The translations under genes and the position numbers were made by a program. Under the pieces are notes generated by a model. The model worked only from the letters and a program-made list of their open reading frames with translations. It was not told the DNA's origin and searched no databases. A stretch of DNA of 64,000 nt, taken from the NCBI GenBank assembly GCA_012295275.1, contig CM022665.1, forward strand, positions 30,372,957 to 30,436,956. The letters run 5' to 3'. The first letter of the stretch is position 1, and each line of letters opens with the position of its first letter. Origin of the DNA: Chrysomallon squamiferum. Its lineage: Eukaryota > Mollusca > Gastropoda > Neomphalida > Peltospiridae. Below, piece after piece: positions 1-13,501 of the stretch.

Positions 1-125
1 TATCACGTGACTCACACGTTTTTCAAACTGTTGTATGTTAGTGTGTTATCACGTGACTCATACGTTTGGAAACTGTTGTGAATGTGTTACTGGGTTATCA
101 TCTGACCCACACTACCTTCAGAACC
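1..125. repeat. 46-49 bp tandem repeat carrying CACGTG
   Basis: Units begin TATCACGTGACTCACACG at 1, TATCACGTGACTCATACG at 47 and TATCATCTGACCCACAC at 96. The array may extend left of the window. Confidence 0.8.
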
Positions 126-147
126 TTTTTCTAATCTTAAACAAGTA

Positions 148-535
148 GCTATACTACTACTAATTACTACTTCTATTACTACTAGTGCTAACACTGCTGT
201 TATTAGTATTGTTATTAATACTACAAGTAGTGCTAGTACTTCTACCACTACTGCTACTGTTACTGTTACTACTACTACTAATAATAATTATGATGATGAC
301 GATGATGAAGATGATAATGATGATTGTGTGTTTAATCATACATACAAAAATATACATACGTCCATACATACGTACGTACTTACATAAACATTAGCTACTT
401 ACGTACATAAAATAAAAAAAGAAATAAAATAATAACAACAATAATAACATCACCACCACCACCACCACCACCACCAAGAACAACAGCAACAACAACAATA
501 ATAATAATAATAATGATGATGATGATGATGAACAT
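148..535. repeat. Mixed triplet arrays (ACT, CAC, AAT, ATG)
   Basis: An ACT-rich stretch at 148-290, then CAC repeats around 449-475, AAC/AAT and ATG triplets to 535. Spurious open frames run through on both strands. Confidence 0.85.
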
Positions 536-1044
536 AGGAATAAAAATAGTTTCTATACAATAAATCCCCAAGTTTCATTCTTGTTTCTCAAGCGGCTCCT
601 CTGTGACATTAACAGTGAAAAAAAAAATGTTTGCTTGGAGATTTGGACTATTGATAATTTCATGTTGCATTGCAAAGAATCACACATGAACGGGCATGCT
701 GCCGATTCGTTATAGAAATTCAATTAAATTAATTAAAAATGTATGAAATATGCGTGACAACGGTTATTGGAGTGTAAGATTATTTTAATAATGCATGTAC
801 TCGGTGAAAGAATGACATGGTTGCGTGGACGCAGTTTATCACATTTCATCCAGTTTTTTGTTTGATTTGTGTGTGTGTTTTATTTGTGTTTGCTTTTTCA
901 TTTACTGCCGCCTTGTTTACTTGCTTGCTTAATTATTTTTATTGTGTTATTATAGGTTCTGAATAGCGGTACGTCTGTCGGTGATATCAGTTGTCAGTGA
1001 TATGTTAGGTGTAAATATTTATACAATGGGTGATGATGTACCAG

Positions 1045-1079
<35 letters not shown>

Positions 1080-1287
1080 ACTTTAATCGTTAAAATATAC
1101 TTACCTTTTTTCTTTTCTTTTCTTTAATAATTTGAATTAAAAATATTTTATATACATAGAAAAACGTACGTACGTACAGACACAAACACATATAAACATA
1201 CATACACATACATATATACATGGTGGTTCATGGCGATGCGAGTGCTTGACGCAAAACTAGTAATAACTAACAATTAATTATATGTCA

Positions 1288-1290
<3 letters not shown>

Positions 1291-1369
<79 letters not shown>
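1291..1369. repeat. (GA)39 microsatellite
   Basis: Uninterrupted GA array of about 79 bases. Confidence 0.97.
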
Positions 1370-1372
<3 letters not shown>

Positions 1373-1799
1373 CACTCGTACATTACCGACTGAAATGATA
1401 ACGTCAGCTAGAGATTGTCTGGTTAAATATAGCTTTTGATTAAATTCTGTTCCCTCTAGAAAAACCAAGAGACAGAAATGAATAGAAAAAGCTATAAACA
1501 TAGAAGCCATTAAAGAACGAAAAAGTGTTGTCAAAAGAGAGATGGACAAAGAATTAACAACAAAAAAGATAAATAAGAATTAATAAGAAAATAACTTCAT
1601 TATTTGTCATTATTAATATCTGAAACGTCAGTTGACGTAAAAATATACAATTAATTAATTAATTAACTAACAAATAAATACATAAACAAGTAAACAAAGA
1701 AACAAACAAATAAACAAACAAGGAGAAGTCGGCGTGCATTCGTTCTATGATTGAATATTGACCTGATTTATAGTAGAACTGTGATTAAATTTTGTTTCT

Positions 1800-2046
1800 G
1801 CAGAATAACGGGCAAGGGTCGATTGATTGACGCTGTGGTCGTATCTAGAACATTCCTTTAACCCAGCCGTCAAGTGAGATTATCTGACGTTGTTAACTTA
1901 TACGCAGCCTCAACGATGACGTCTTACAAGAGGGAACACCAACTACAGTGTTGTGATTAAGTTTGTCTTTACTGATTGCTCGTCCTGATGAAATCTTCGA
2001 TCTGTTCCATCGATTATCGCTTCTCGCAGCCAAAGGCGAAGCTTTT

Positions 2047-2082
<36 letters not shown>

Positions 2083-2724
2083 CAAGGTTTTTTTAAGTCG
2101 TCCTCAAATATCCCCATGGATAACTCGGTTTGCCAATTTCATTTTGGTGCGGATAAATAAATATGCGAATAATTTAGCCTGGATGTTTCATGGATTGTGT
2201 TGGAATAAATACTTTATTTCTTTTTTTTTTTTTCTTTTAACGAGCATTCTCGTGGACTTTTTTTATTATTATTTTTTTTTTAAATATTCTTTTTATCGAA
2301 ACCTTTATTTACTTTCTACAGTACGTACGATTTCTCATTTTGTAACTGTAACTGACAAGAAACAAGCGTCAGGTTTTAGATAAATATGTTACGTAAAAGT
2401 AAAAAGAAATGGGTTTTTAATCTCGCCGAAACGATTACGCTGTTATCTCGGTATAAACATGAACATGCAGAAATGATTTGCATTTTGATCTGTTCTGATG
2501 TCCTAGTACAATTTGAAGTTATTTAGCAATAACATATTACTATCATACCGCATACATAGACATTTAACATTCAAACAGACACATTCACGGATATTTATTT
2601 ATATACAATAATATCTCAGTCATAATCAGTATGATTTAAAATATCCCCTGATATCGAACTTTATTTTTATTTCTTGAAATAATAGTTTCCTTATAATACG
2701 AATCATTATAACTTGGGATTTTAA

Positions 2725-2764
<40 letters not shown>

Positions 2765-3010
2765 ATATATATATAAAATGAATGCATTATGATGAAGTCA
2801 GCACAAAAATATCTCTATCACATTGAACTGTACAAACGTCCTATCTACATTCTAACATATGCTGTATGTACAAACTCCAAAACAAGACATTCCGGGATCG
2901 ATTCTTGATGCGGGTCAGAATGGAGGTTAATAGAAAGAGCGAATTTCTGTATTGTGCGCGACTTCCGCCGCACGTGAGTCCTGCAATTGAGAGCTGCACG
3001 CTGTACATAC
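1800..3010 (+). promoter_or_regulatory. CpG-richer stretch, candidate promoter or untranslated first exon
   Basis: Against the AT-rich background, 1800-1930 and 2885-3010 carry many CpG dinucleotides. The first part holds a CRE-like TGACGTCT near 1917. The second holds a run of CpGs ending in CAC followed by GTGAGT at 2974, which reads as a good 5' splice donor. A non-coding first exon ending at 2973 and joining the acceptor at 5820 would fit. This is inference only; no TATA box or start site can be fixed. Confidence 0.25.
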
Positions 3011-3143
3011 GAGCGATTCTAACACTGTGAACGGTTCAGCAAGTGTGTGTTTGCACAAAATGATTAATGTTAGTTTATGGTTAGCTTTGGCAATATGCTG
3101 TAAAAAGAAAACATGCGGTTTGGGTATTTCTCGCTTTTATTTT

Positions 3144-3178
<35 letters not shown>

Positions 3179-3419
3179 CTCATTTATTTCAGAAATAATT
3201 ATATTTTGAATTCACACAAATAAAGGCGAATCCGATCATTCCTCTGTGTTTACACAAACGAACAGCGTGGAGTCATCTCTCTTTCATGTGCAATTCGCTT
3301 TTAATGGCTTCTAGTACAAAAGCGAAACACACAGAACATTTTCGTACTGTAATGTATCAGGTATTAAAGGCTTAAGCGAAAACACAGATCGAGCTATTAA
3401 AAAAGCATTAAGATATAAA

Positions 3420-3850
3420 TAGCTGCACTGTATTGCAGCTTCTTTATCATTGTTTTATAATGTTTTAACTTTGCTTTATTACGTATCATTATTGCTTTGT
3501 AACTTAATATCGTTGTTTTGTAACTTAATATCACACTGTTTCGTTACATATCTTCTTTTTTTGTTTTTTTGTTTCTTGTAACGTAGTATTTGTTGTAATA
3601 TATTACCAAAGCTTTTTAACGTATAGTCATTGCTTTATAACACCGTCGTTGTCTTGTAATTTATAACTGTTTTGTAACTCTTTATCACACCTTTGTAGTA
3701 TTTTATCATAGCTTTTTTTTTCAACATGGCTTTATAACGTATTATGTTAACTTTGTAACCTATTATCATTGTTTCGTAACTTAACACTGCTTTGAAACGC
3801 GTTATCGTTGTTTTTGCAAGGTATTATGAATAATTTGTGATTTATTTTTT
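3420..3850. repeat. Degenerate tandem repeat, ~28-30 bp unit
   Basis: About fifteen drifting copies of TATTATCATTGCTTTGTAAC (variants TAACTTAATATCGTTGTTTTG, TATCACACTGTTTCGTTAC). No coding potential. Confidence 0.8.
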
Positions 3851-4304
3851 GTAATCTATAATAAACATTTGGTAAATTATTGATACGTGGAGATTGCTAT
3901 AGTATAATTAATAGAATGTGATGGATCGAAGGATCAAACCTTTTTACACTGCTGTTTTTTTATGTCTCCAGTCCGTGTTAATGACTAGGTTGATGGTTGT
4001 GGTATATGCTTCCCTGTTCATGACAAAGTCAGTCTAAAAGGTCACTTACTTCAAGTCGATACAGAGGTCTTATAGTAAGCTTTGGCAATATGCTGTACAA
4101 AAGCCAAAACACACACAACATTTTCGTATGCTAATATTTTAACAGAAAATTTCTCGGGTTTGATTAAAATATCTATTCGCTTATTATCATAGCGTCTTTA
4201 TTTTTAAAGCAAACTGTGCTATTACTTTTTTCGTCTAGATTATTTTTGATACTAGTATTTGAAATATATTATAAATGATATACAGAACATATTTTGTTAC
4301 AGAG

Positions 4305-4550
4305 AGGTAGTAATAATAGTAGTAACAGCGACAGTAGTAGTAGTAATAATAGTAGTAATAATAGTAGTAATAGTAGTAGTAATAATAGTAGTAGTAGTAG
4401 GAGTAGTTGTAGCAGTAGTAGTAATCATAACAATAAAAGTAAAATTTGTAATAGTAATACTAGTGGTGGTAGTAGTAGTAGCGGTAGTAGAAGTAGTAAT
4501 AGTAGTAGTAGTGGTAGTTGCAGTTATAGGATTAGTTACATCATTAGGTG
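4305..4550. repeat. (AGT)n trinucleotide array
   Basis: About 80 AGT/AAT triplets with some GGT, in plus orientation. It produces poly-Ser or poly-Val open frames that are not genes. Confidence 0.9.
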
Positions 4551-5820
4551 TTATTGTTGTAGCTTGAACGGTGATGGTCGAAGCAGTAATACTGGAATTA
4601 ACAGCTGTAACAATAATAATGTAATGTTTTTTTTTTGTTTTTGTTTTTTATAGCTGCTGTTACGTTTAGAGTATTTAAGCATTTTACACATTATATCCAG
4701 TTATAAACAGTAGACTTACATTAAAAAAAAAAGTGAATCAAAAGATTATTCAGTATCTATGTGTATTTATTTTTTTAAATAATCTAGATGCCATGCAGTG
4801 CATAATTAATATCTTCGCACTTTAACACTAAAATAACAATTATTCATCATTTAACACTGCGCAGACAATGCACGATGTGAAATTAATTAGACATCACTTC
4901 CACCAAATTAATGTTCAGGCTCTGTTAGCTATCATACGGATTCGATTACCGTATCTTGATAATCTGATATCAAATTTAAATAATTAATCCACTGTTACAA
5001 ATTTATATGTCTCTGTTGAATGAATATTTGTCTGGTAATCTTTAATTTATCTCTCGTAGTTGTATAAATATGATATCAGTTTCTTAAAAATATTCGTTAC
5101 ATTAACTTAACAGAAATGTTTTACAGTAGCTTTAATACATGATGGCTTAGGCAGATAAATGTCTTCTGCACGAATGGATTTAACTTCGCTTGTCCAGTCG
5201 TGTTTGGAGAAGAGACTGAAGGATAAAATAGAAATATTTTCAACCAAATAAAATAATTTTTAATTAAGTAGAGGCACTGGATATACAACTTGGAACACGT
5301 TAAGGAAATGTTTAACATGGTTCCTAATACCTCCACCAATACAAACACAGAATGAAATACATAAATTATAAACTGAATGAGTGACTATGTAAAGTGGTTT
5401 AAAACATCTTACAAAGTTTCACAGTTATTTACGAATAGGTAACATGTGTATATAAAATTACAGTGTGTCTACATAATCATATGTAGAACATTAATTTTCT
5501 AATACAGTACAAGATTTTAAGTTTGTCATATCGAAATTTTTTGGCAATGATTTAACTGATTTTGGCCAAAGAATGTAGAAAGCTGAGCTTTTGGACAGAC
5601 TTATATATCTGTACACATATACATATACATACTTAAACATATACAAAAGTTTGTCTGTCATTTATATTTATATTTATATCCGCAGTAACACTAAAATACA
5701 AAGTAAAAGGTAAAAATATATATAAGCACTAAAGTCTTTCTTTTTGAACTTGGTTTGCATCACTTGTAACATATTTTCGTGTTATATATCCTCGTACTTA
5801 TCATTTTAATGTATTTCCAG

Positions 5821-5866
5821 GTTGTAATGGTGCTGGTAGGAAGGTAAGGTCAAATCCACGGGAGTC
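5821..5866 (+). promoter_or_regulatory. 5' UTR segment with a short upstream ORF
   Basis: Follows the TTTCCAG acceptor ending at 5820. It contains an upstream ATG at 5827 that opens six codons and stops with TAA at 5845-5847, before the main ATG at 5867 (context GTCATGG). Such uORFs often lower translation of the main frame; whether this one does is not known. Confidence 0.5.
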
Positions 5867-6163
5867 ATGGAGCGGGAGCTAGGGCCATCGCCCTTCCGCC
5901 TCTTTACACGGGATTCGCTGTTCAACATCGAAAGGCGAATAGCCGAAGAAAAGGCTGCAAAGGAAGCCCAGAAAATAGCGGCGGAGGGGTCCGATGAATC
6001 TGAAGATGAAGTCGAGGAACCGAGCCACAATGAACCGGAACCAAAACCTAACCCAAAGCTGGAGGCTGGACGGAAGTTACCGCCATCTTTGGAAGACTAC
6101 GCTACTCCAGATATCATCGGGAGACCTGTGGAAGACATTGATGAATATTATCATAATAAAAAA
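5867..6163 (+). CDS. Nav1: Nav1 exon 1: cytoplasmic N-terminus (residues 1-99)
   Basis: Starts at the ATG of [19 protein letters not shown], which aligns with the para N-terminus (SLFRPFTRESL). An acidic Glu/Asp/Pro-rich stretch follows, then the [12 protein letters not shown] motif that ends exon 1 in the family. Phase 0 donor GTGAGA at 6164. Confidence 0.93.
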
Positions 6164-6727
6164 GTGAGATCTGGTTGAACGTTTAAATTACCCATGAGCA
6201 TTAGCGCGATAAATTATGTTAAGAATATTACCACAACAAAATAAGTTAGGAATGCTACCACTATAAAATGAAAGATAGGATCACTGCCACAACAAAATAT
6301 GTTAGGAAAACTACCACTATAAAAAATAAAAAAAAGAGAGAGAGAGAGAGAGAAAAAAAAAGAAGGATCATTGTCACAATAAAATGAGTTAGAAATACTA
6401 TCACTATAAACAAAACAAACAAAAACTATGGATCACTGCCACAACAAAATAAGTTAGGAATACTACCACTATAAAATAATAATGTTAGAAACATTACGAC
6501 AACCCAGTATATTTTAAATAGAAGAGTAAATACTGAAATACAATTCACAAGTTAGTGATATTTTTTCAAACACTGGGGCCTATTACCTCAATGTTTATGG
6601 AGATAGATATATTTATTTCCTTGGCTTTTAAACTCAGTAATGTTGTTCTGTGTTTTATATCAAGGCTAGCGTACGTATGTCACATGCGTGTCACCATCAA
6701 CAGCAACAATGTAATAATGTTACAATA

Positions 6728-6768
<41 letters not shown>

Positions 6769-8628
6769 AATGACAAGTGCAACACGAGATAAATAATAAT
6801 AATAATGTTTTTCTCAACATTTCTACTGACACGTCATCATTTCTAAAAATGATTCGCTTTTTCTGTTCGATGTAATCCCTAAGTAAACTCTCTTGCGTTG
6901 AAAAAGTAAATCAATTTTAATTATGAATGATGACGATCGATGTTTAGCTGCTCATATCTTTTCCACTGAGTTTCAAAGGTGCACAGCCTTCTCGTTAAAG
7001 CTTAGTTTTATTGTCATTGTTAATTAATTTTGTATTACTGTATACTTTAATCATTACATTATTTTTCTGTTTCTTTTATGTATATTTATTATTTTTAAAA
7101 TCACACACAAAAAAACATATATGTGGGTGCGTGTAAGCATATATATATAATATATATTATATGACATCTAATAAACCATTAAATATTATTTTTACTAATA
7201 CAGTAAACATATATAGTAATAGTAAAGTATTATGTGATAACAAATGTGTATGATCTCTTTCAGACGTTCTGTGTTATTGGCAAGGACAAGACAATCTACC
7301 GGTTCAGCGCCTGCGACGCCCTGTTTTTGCTGACTCCATTTAACCCCATCCGCCGTGCAACCCTTTTCATTCTCGTCCATCCATATCCTTTTAACATGAC
7401 CATTACCAGGCCTACTGTCACCACTATCACTATGATCACTATTACTACTCTGTTGCAAACACCGTTACTACTACTACTACTATTGTTATTACCATCAGCA
7501 TCAATTCTACAGCTACTACTCCTACTGTTAGTAGTACTACAGTTATTGCTTCTATTAATATCAGCAATATTATTATTACTGCTCCTACTTCTACTACTAC
7601 TAATAAAAGTATTACTAGTGCTACTACTATAATCACTACAACAACGACATCGACAAGAACGATGACCACAACTGCTACTGTTGGTAGTAATATTATCACG
7701 ATTGCTACCATTACTGACGCTTCTATTATACCGCCAGTAATAATAATAACAATAATAATAATACCAAATATATATATATATTAAATAAATAAAAAATAGT
7801 AAATAAATAAACGGAAAAATGAAAACGTTAAAGATTATTTTAGAAATTTCGAGACAAAAAAACAAACAAAAAAGAATGGATTCTTGGAAAAGCCGAAAAA
7901 AGAGACATGAAGGAATGAAAGGCAATAAAAAGAGTCGTTTTAAAAAAACAGATTTTTAAAACTACATTTTTTATTTCTTTCTACGACTTTAAATGTCAAA
8001 GTTAGTCAAGTAATTTCAAGACCCTCTATGGAAATTACTTCTGGTGCATTAGAGCACGAGATCTGATATAAATGCGCAAATAAGCGACGAATGATAGCAA
8101 TCGAAATCGACGGCTTTCTGCTGTAAAGCATAAAAATCACCTATTAAATTTTGTAGAGACAGACTAGCGACATTTAACAAAAAATATACTATTTTTTAAA
8201 TAGGGAGTGATTGCCTTAACACAACAAGATTTCAATGGTTTATTTAGAAAATTGTTACTTATGTATACAAGGAAAATTATTTTTGTTCTTTTACTTTTGG
8301 CTGATTTTTTTTAGGCCAGTGTTATGCATTTATATGAAACAAATGATAAAATATACAATTATAATTCGACGACTGCATTTCTTGTAACTACAAAAACACT
8401 GGCCAGTGTTCCGACCTAAAAAAAAAAAAGGGTAAACATATTGACTGAAAGTATCGGCTCAATGACCGGGACCTACGGTGTAGTGTATTTTGGTTGAGTG
8501 GTGAATTGTGATACTGTTATCCCTAATTCTTACTCTCTTCTATTCAGTATTTTGAAGTTATTCAAATTCCCAGTTTAGTATGTGTCATTTTACATCTTCA
8601 CAAATCTTATTAAATCTTCAAAATGATG

Positions 8629-8663
<35 letters not shown>

Positions 8664-8976
8664 TTAATTAATTTAAAGAAAAACTAAGTTTTAATAATGT
8701 TTGTCTAAAATCATTTATCAAATATAACTACTTTTTTCCCCCTCCCCAACACTGGTTTTCTAATATTGTTTTATTAATCGTGTGTGAGTGTGTGATATTA
8801 ATAATACTTATTGTGTTAATTATATGAAACATTTGTACTTGTGCGATTTCCTTAACACCACTCACAATGTTTAGTCTTTTCATCATGCTTACCATCATTG
8901 TTAACTGTGTCTTCATGACAAACACAAATGCACCAGAAGATTATGTCGAGTGAGTTTTTTATTTTTATTTCCTCTT

Positions 8977-9067
<91 letters not shown>

Positions 9068-9175
9068 TTATGCAGCAGGTATTTCTATCAGTCCATCTTC
9101 TCTCAAAGTCTGTTTGTCTTTCTACCTATCAATCAGTCTGTCTGTCTATCCGTTATATATGTATCTATTTATCCA

Positions 9176-9245
<70 letters not shown>

Positions 9246-11025
9246 TTGTCTGTCTATCTCTCTATCTATCAGTCTATCTATCTATCTCTTTATATATCTA
9301 TACATTCCACACTCTTATTGTATTCATTCTGTCCTCAATTTTTCAGATATATCTTTACTGGTATCTACACTGTAGAAGCTATAGTGAAAATAACTTGCCG
9401 GGGATTTGTCATGACTCCGTTCACTTATCTCAGAGATCCCTGGAACTGGCTCGATTTTTTTGTAATCAATGTGGCGTAAGTTTTTTTTTTCTTTTTTCTC
9501 CTCATTATCGTTCAGTGAGTCATTATTCTTCATTTTTCTGACTTCACTTAAAAACTGTATTAAAGATATGTATTATGAGCCATAAATACACCAAGTCAAA
9601 GGAATTTATTTTGCTGTTTATGCAAAACTGTTGACAAACGTAAGAGTAACCCTTACAAATAGCAGCTACTTTAAATCAATATAAAAACAAAACACTCATA
9701 CAGAATATATAAATAACAAACGAAAACAGTATAATATCCTTCACATTATAATTAAGTGCCTTTTTTTATAAGTAAATCTGTTCTGTGTGCATATTAACAG
9801 ATGCAAAATTTCAAAGCAGAACTTCAAAACTGATATCTATTGTTTTAATTTCAGGTATATAACAATGGCTTTGCCATTTCTAGGAAATCTTTCGGCGTTG
9901 AGAACATTTAGGGTGCTTAGAGCTCTTAAAACAGTAGCTGTAATACCAGGTATAGTTTTTGACATTAACATTATAAATACTCTGATATACAAGTCTGTCT
10001 GTCTGTCTGTATGTATGTATATATTGTGTATGCATGTATGAATGTGTAGGTATGTGAACAGGCCTGTATAGATATATATGTATGTTTGTTATTAAATATG
10101 TATATATATATATATATATATATATTTATGTGTATGTGTGTATATTATATGTATAAGTGATAACTCAAGCAGATAGATAGTAACTGTTAGACATCCAGAC
10201 ATTAAGTTAGAAAACCAGACAGACAGACAGACAATGTTTTTGATAATTCATTTCTTCATAAGGTTAAATATTCAGTAATAACAGGCTAAAATAACATATA
10301 ATTTTATTAAAATGATGCAGCAAAATATCTGCTTTTGTATCATCGCCATTACGCTAAATAACATATTTTTGTTTCATGATTTTTTTTTTTTTTTTGGGGG
10401 GGGGAATGTTTAAAAAACAAAAAACTTAATTAATAATTTTCTTTTTTCTTGTTGTATAGGACTGAAAACCATTGTGGGTGCCTTATTGGAAGCTGTTCGC
10501 CGCCTCCGTGATGTAATGATCTTGACGGTGTTTGTACTGTCCATTTTTGCTCTTGTCGGGATGCAATTGTACTCGGGCCAACTGCTCAACAAATGTGTCA
10601 GAAACTGGACCATGGTACTCGGACCCAACGTCTCAGACGAGGAATGGGAGGCCTACGTTAACGATAGTTGTACGTTCAGTTTGACGTTTTTATTTTAAAT
10701 ATTTTTACACGCACAAAAATACACACACACACACACACGCATATGCACGCACGCTCACATATTCGTACTTACATACATATTTATTTATATAACAAAATAC
10801 TTCAGGCAAAGCTAATAATAAAAAAGCCTAACAACAATAATATCAACATATATGAACAAACACGATAGTGATATTAATATTAGTAATAACAAACAACAGC
10901 AACACTTGGCACTTAAATATTGAGCTTAATTTCCACTGTAATATTTCAGCAAACTGGCAGAGATTAGGTGATGGGGAATATCAAGTTTGTGGCAATGGAA
11001 GTAGTGCAGGGTAAGAATAATATAA

Positions 11026-11056
<31 letters not shown>

Positions 11057-13454
11057 ATGAAATTTAATAACATTATAGGAAGAGATATTACTATATAGTA
11101 CAATATATATATATATATATATTGTTTCATTTGATTCTTCTCCCTAATCTATGCTAATAATTAAAAACAAATTATAAAGATTCCATAGAAAGTGGTATTT
11201 TTGTTTTCGTTCTGACGTCATATCGTACATAGATATAAAATACGAATAAATGATTTATTGAGGATAATGGCAACTTTACTGAGTCTAGCAAATTTTTTTC
11301 TTACATTTTTTTATACGAAAAGACTTGGAGATAAATGTGGAAATAACAGCTTCAATGCATTTTTATTAACATACTATTTGTGTTGTCCAAGATATTTTTA
11401 ACAATGACCTAGAACAACAAAAAACCAATATAAATTTCATATTATTTTGTTTTAGTTAAATTGTTTATTAGCTGTGTGATCTGCCATCAAAGGTACATTT
11501 TAAAGATTATAGATTCTGATGAGAATATGTTGCCTTGTCTGACAAATTATCTGTATATATGTCTGATTAACACATTCTATTGCACAGCAAAGTAATATTT
11601 TAGTATTGTTAGAAACCTTACTAATTTTGAAACAGTTATCAAACATATATAAATACGTAAATAAATTAATAAAAATAAATAAAAAAATACAAAATAAATA
11701 AATAATAGAAAATTTTAAATATAAAAATACTGCTAATAAATTATAGAGTCTACTAAAATTACCGATACTGGTATTTTCAGCTACTGCTAAGAAATGATTT
11801 AATTTTATTTAAACGTTTCTTGTTTAGGCAATGCATGGAGAACTACACGTGTCTGAAGAAGCTGGGTGTTAATCCAAACCATGGCTACACGAGTTTCGAC
11901 AATTTCGCTTGGGCTCTTCTATGTGCCTTCCGTCTCATGACACAAGATTTCTGGGAGTCACTGTATCATTTAGTAAGAATGTCAATCGACTTCTTTTACT
12001 ATTTATAAAATAAGCTTTAAATTTCAATTAAAGTCTGTGTCGTAAAAATACCTGTATATGAAGAAAACAATCTAAATGAATTTTGCAAACTTAATATTAA
12101 GTGTCTTAGTTTTTAATATCATTCAGTCCAAAATCATGCCTAATCATAATTATCAGTATTATCAGTGGTATCATTATTATCATCGTTACTGTTATCGTCA
12201 GCATTTTCATCATAATTTTCAAACTTACGATTGATTTTCTTATCAGCATTGATACCAGTATCATCATACTGTCATAGTCGTCTTAGTCATTATCATTGTT
12301 GTCAACATCATCACATTATCGTCATCATCATTACGATTATTATTGTTATTATTATTATATTACAGGTATTGCGTGCTGTTGGTAACGTGCACGCTCTATA
12401 CTTCGTACTAGTTATATTGCTGGGCTCGTTCTACTTAGTGAATCTCATCCTGGCCATCGTCGCCATGTCGTATGACGAGCAGCAGAGAAAGGACGCCGAG
12501 GACGCTGCTGATGAAGCAGCAGAACGATTGGTAAGAGATGTCACTTGTATGTAGCGCGGTCCATAACTTCTGTGAACACCAACAGATATTATGATCATTT
12601 TTTTTTTTAATTAAACAGCAAATACTCGTAGAAATGCAAACACAAGCGAAGTAATGTTTACTTAACTGAATTTATGTTTAGAAGACAGATTTGAGTTATT
12701 TTATATCTTCGGTTGACTCTGTTGAAGCCTGAAAACGCACAAAATCTAAATTTTAATTTTTATACTCACTGTGTTTCGAACTAAATTCAGTTAATTAGGG
12801 CATTAGTTTAACAGAATGCAGAAACAATCGTCTGAATTCTCGTACTGTAACATTATCTAGTTTATCGAACAATGTGACGTCATACTACTGTATTCTTTCT
12901 CTAGTATGTTTTAAGGTGAAATTATGAAAGATTCCTTACATCCAATTGATAACGGTGCAGCTATTAATATGGTAACTGCTGACTACTTATCGCAAATTAT
13001 AATCATTAGGTAAACATTCTGACAATAATAATAGTTAACACAACAGTGCATCAACATTTTTTGGTTACTTATCATCGCCATTTCGCTAAATGACAAATTC
13101 ACGTTATTGGTCACTTTTGTTGTTGAAACGTGTTGTTGTTTAAACAAATAAATATTAATTTGATTTTTTTTTTTTTTTTTTCCAGCTGGAGGACGAACGT
13201 CGGGAGATGTTGTCTAACATGGACAACACATCTATATGCGAAGGTCTGCCGGACAAGGTGGACGAAAAAGACGAAGTGAGTGTTTATTCTGAACAATCAG
13301 CAAGCAGTTTTCTCCAGCCCAACGCAAAAACACAAAAACGAGTGAGTGTCTTTAAATTACGTCAGACACTGTTTGAGCCGTGTGTGTGTATTGGTGCTTA
13401 TAAAGTAATCAATAATGATAAGAAAATCTGGATCAGCAAGTGATATAAAAAAAA

Positions 13455-13501
<47 letters not shown>

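Larger units (their letters stand above)
1..5820. other. Upstream non-coding DNA of the sodium channel gene
   Basis: No exon could be supported on either strand. The stretch is dominated by low-complexity DNA: a 46-49 bp repeat at 1-125, ACT and mixed triplets at 148-535, poly-A at 1045-1077, a (GA) array at 1291-1369, poly-T at 2048-2082 and 3145-3179, a TA array at 2729-2761, a degenerate repeat at 3420-3850 and an AGT array at 4305-4550. A polypyrimidine-AG acceptor (TTTCCAG) ends at 5820, just ahead of the start codon. The coding exon is therefore probably preceded by one or more untranslated exons upstream. Confidence 0.6.

Noticed and set aside
160-394. Open frames on both strands with poly-Ser/poly-Leu content
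   Set aside because: They run through ACT triplet repeats; no start context, splice signal or family match.
4259-4653. Two overlapping frames of Val-rich and Ser/Asn-rich protein
   Set aside because: Translation of an AGT trinucleotide array; low complexity in every frame.
7296-7925. 209-residue minus-strand frame
   Set aside because: Antisense to Nav1 exon 2 and the ACT array of the AT-AC intron; rich in Ser/Asn and without domains.
8928-9479. 183-residue plus-strand frame with Leu-Ser and Tyr-Leu-Ser-Ile repeats
   Set aside because: Only its end (from 9347) is real, as Nav1 exon 4; the rest is the TC and TATC microsatellite.
9480-10459. Second copy of the domain I S3-S4 exon (as in vertebrate 5N/5A)
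   Set aside because: Both introns around exon 5 were read; no sequence encoding an S4-like Arg repeat was found.
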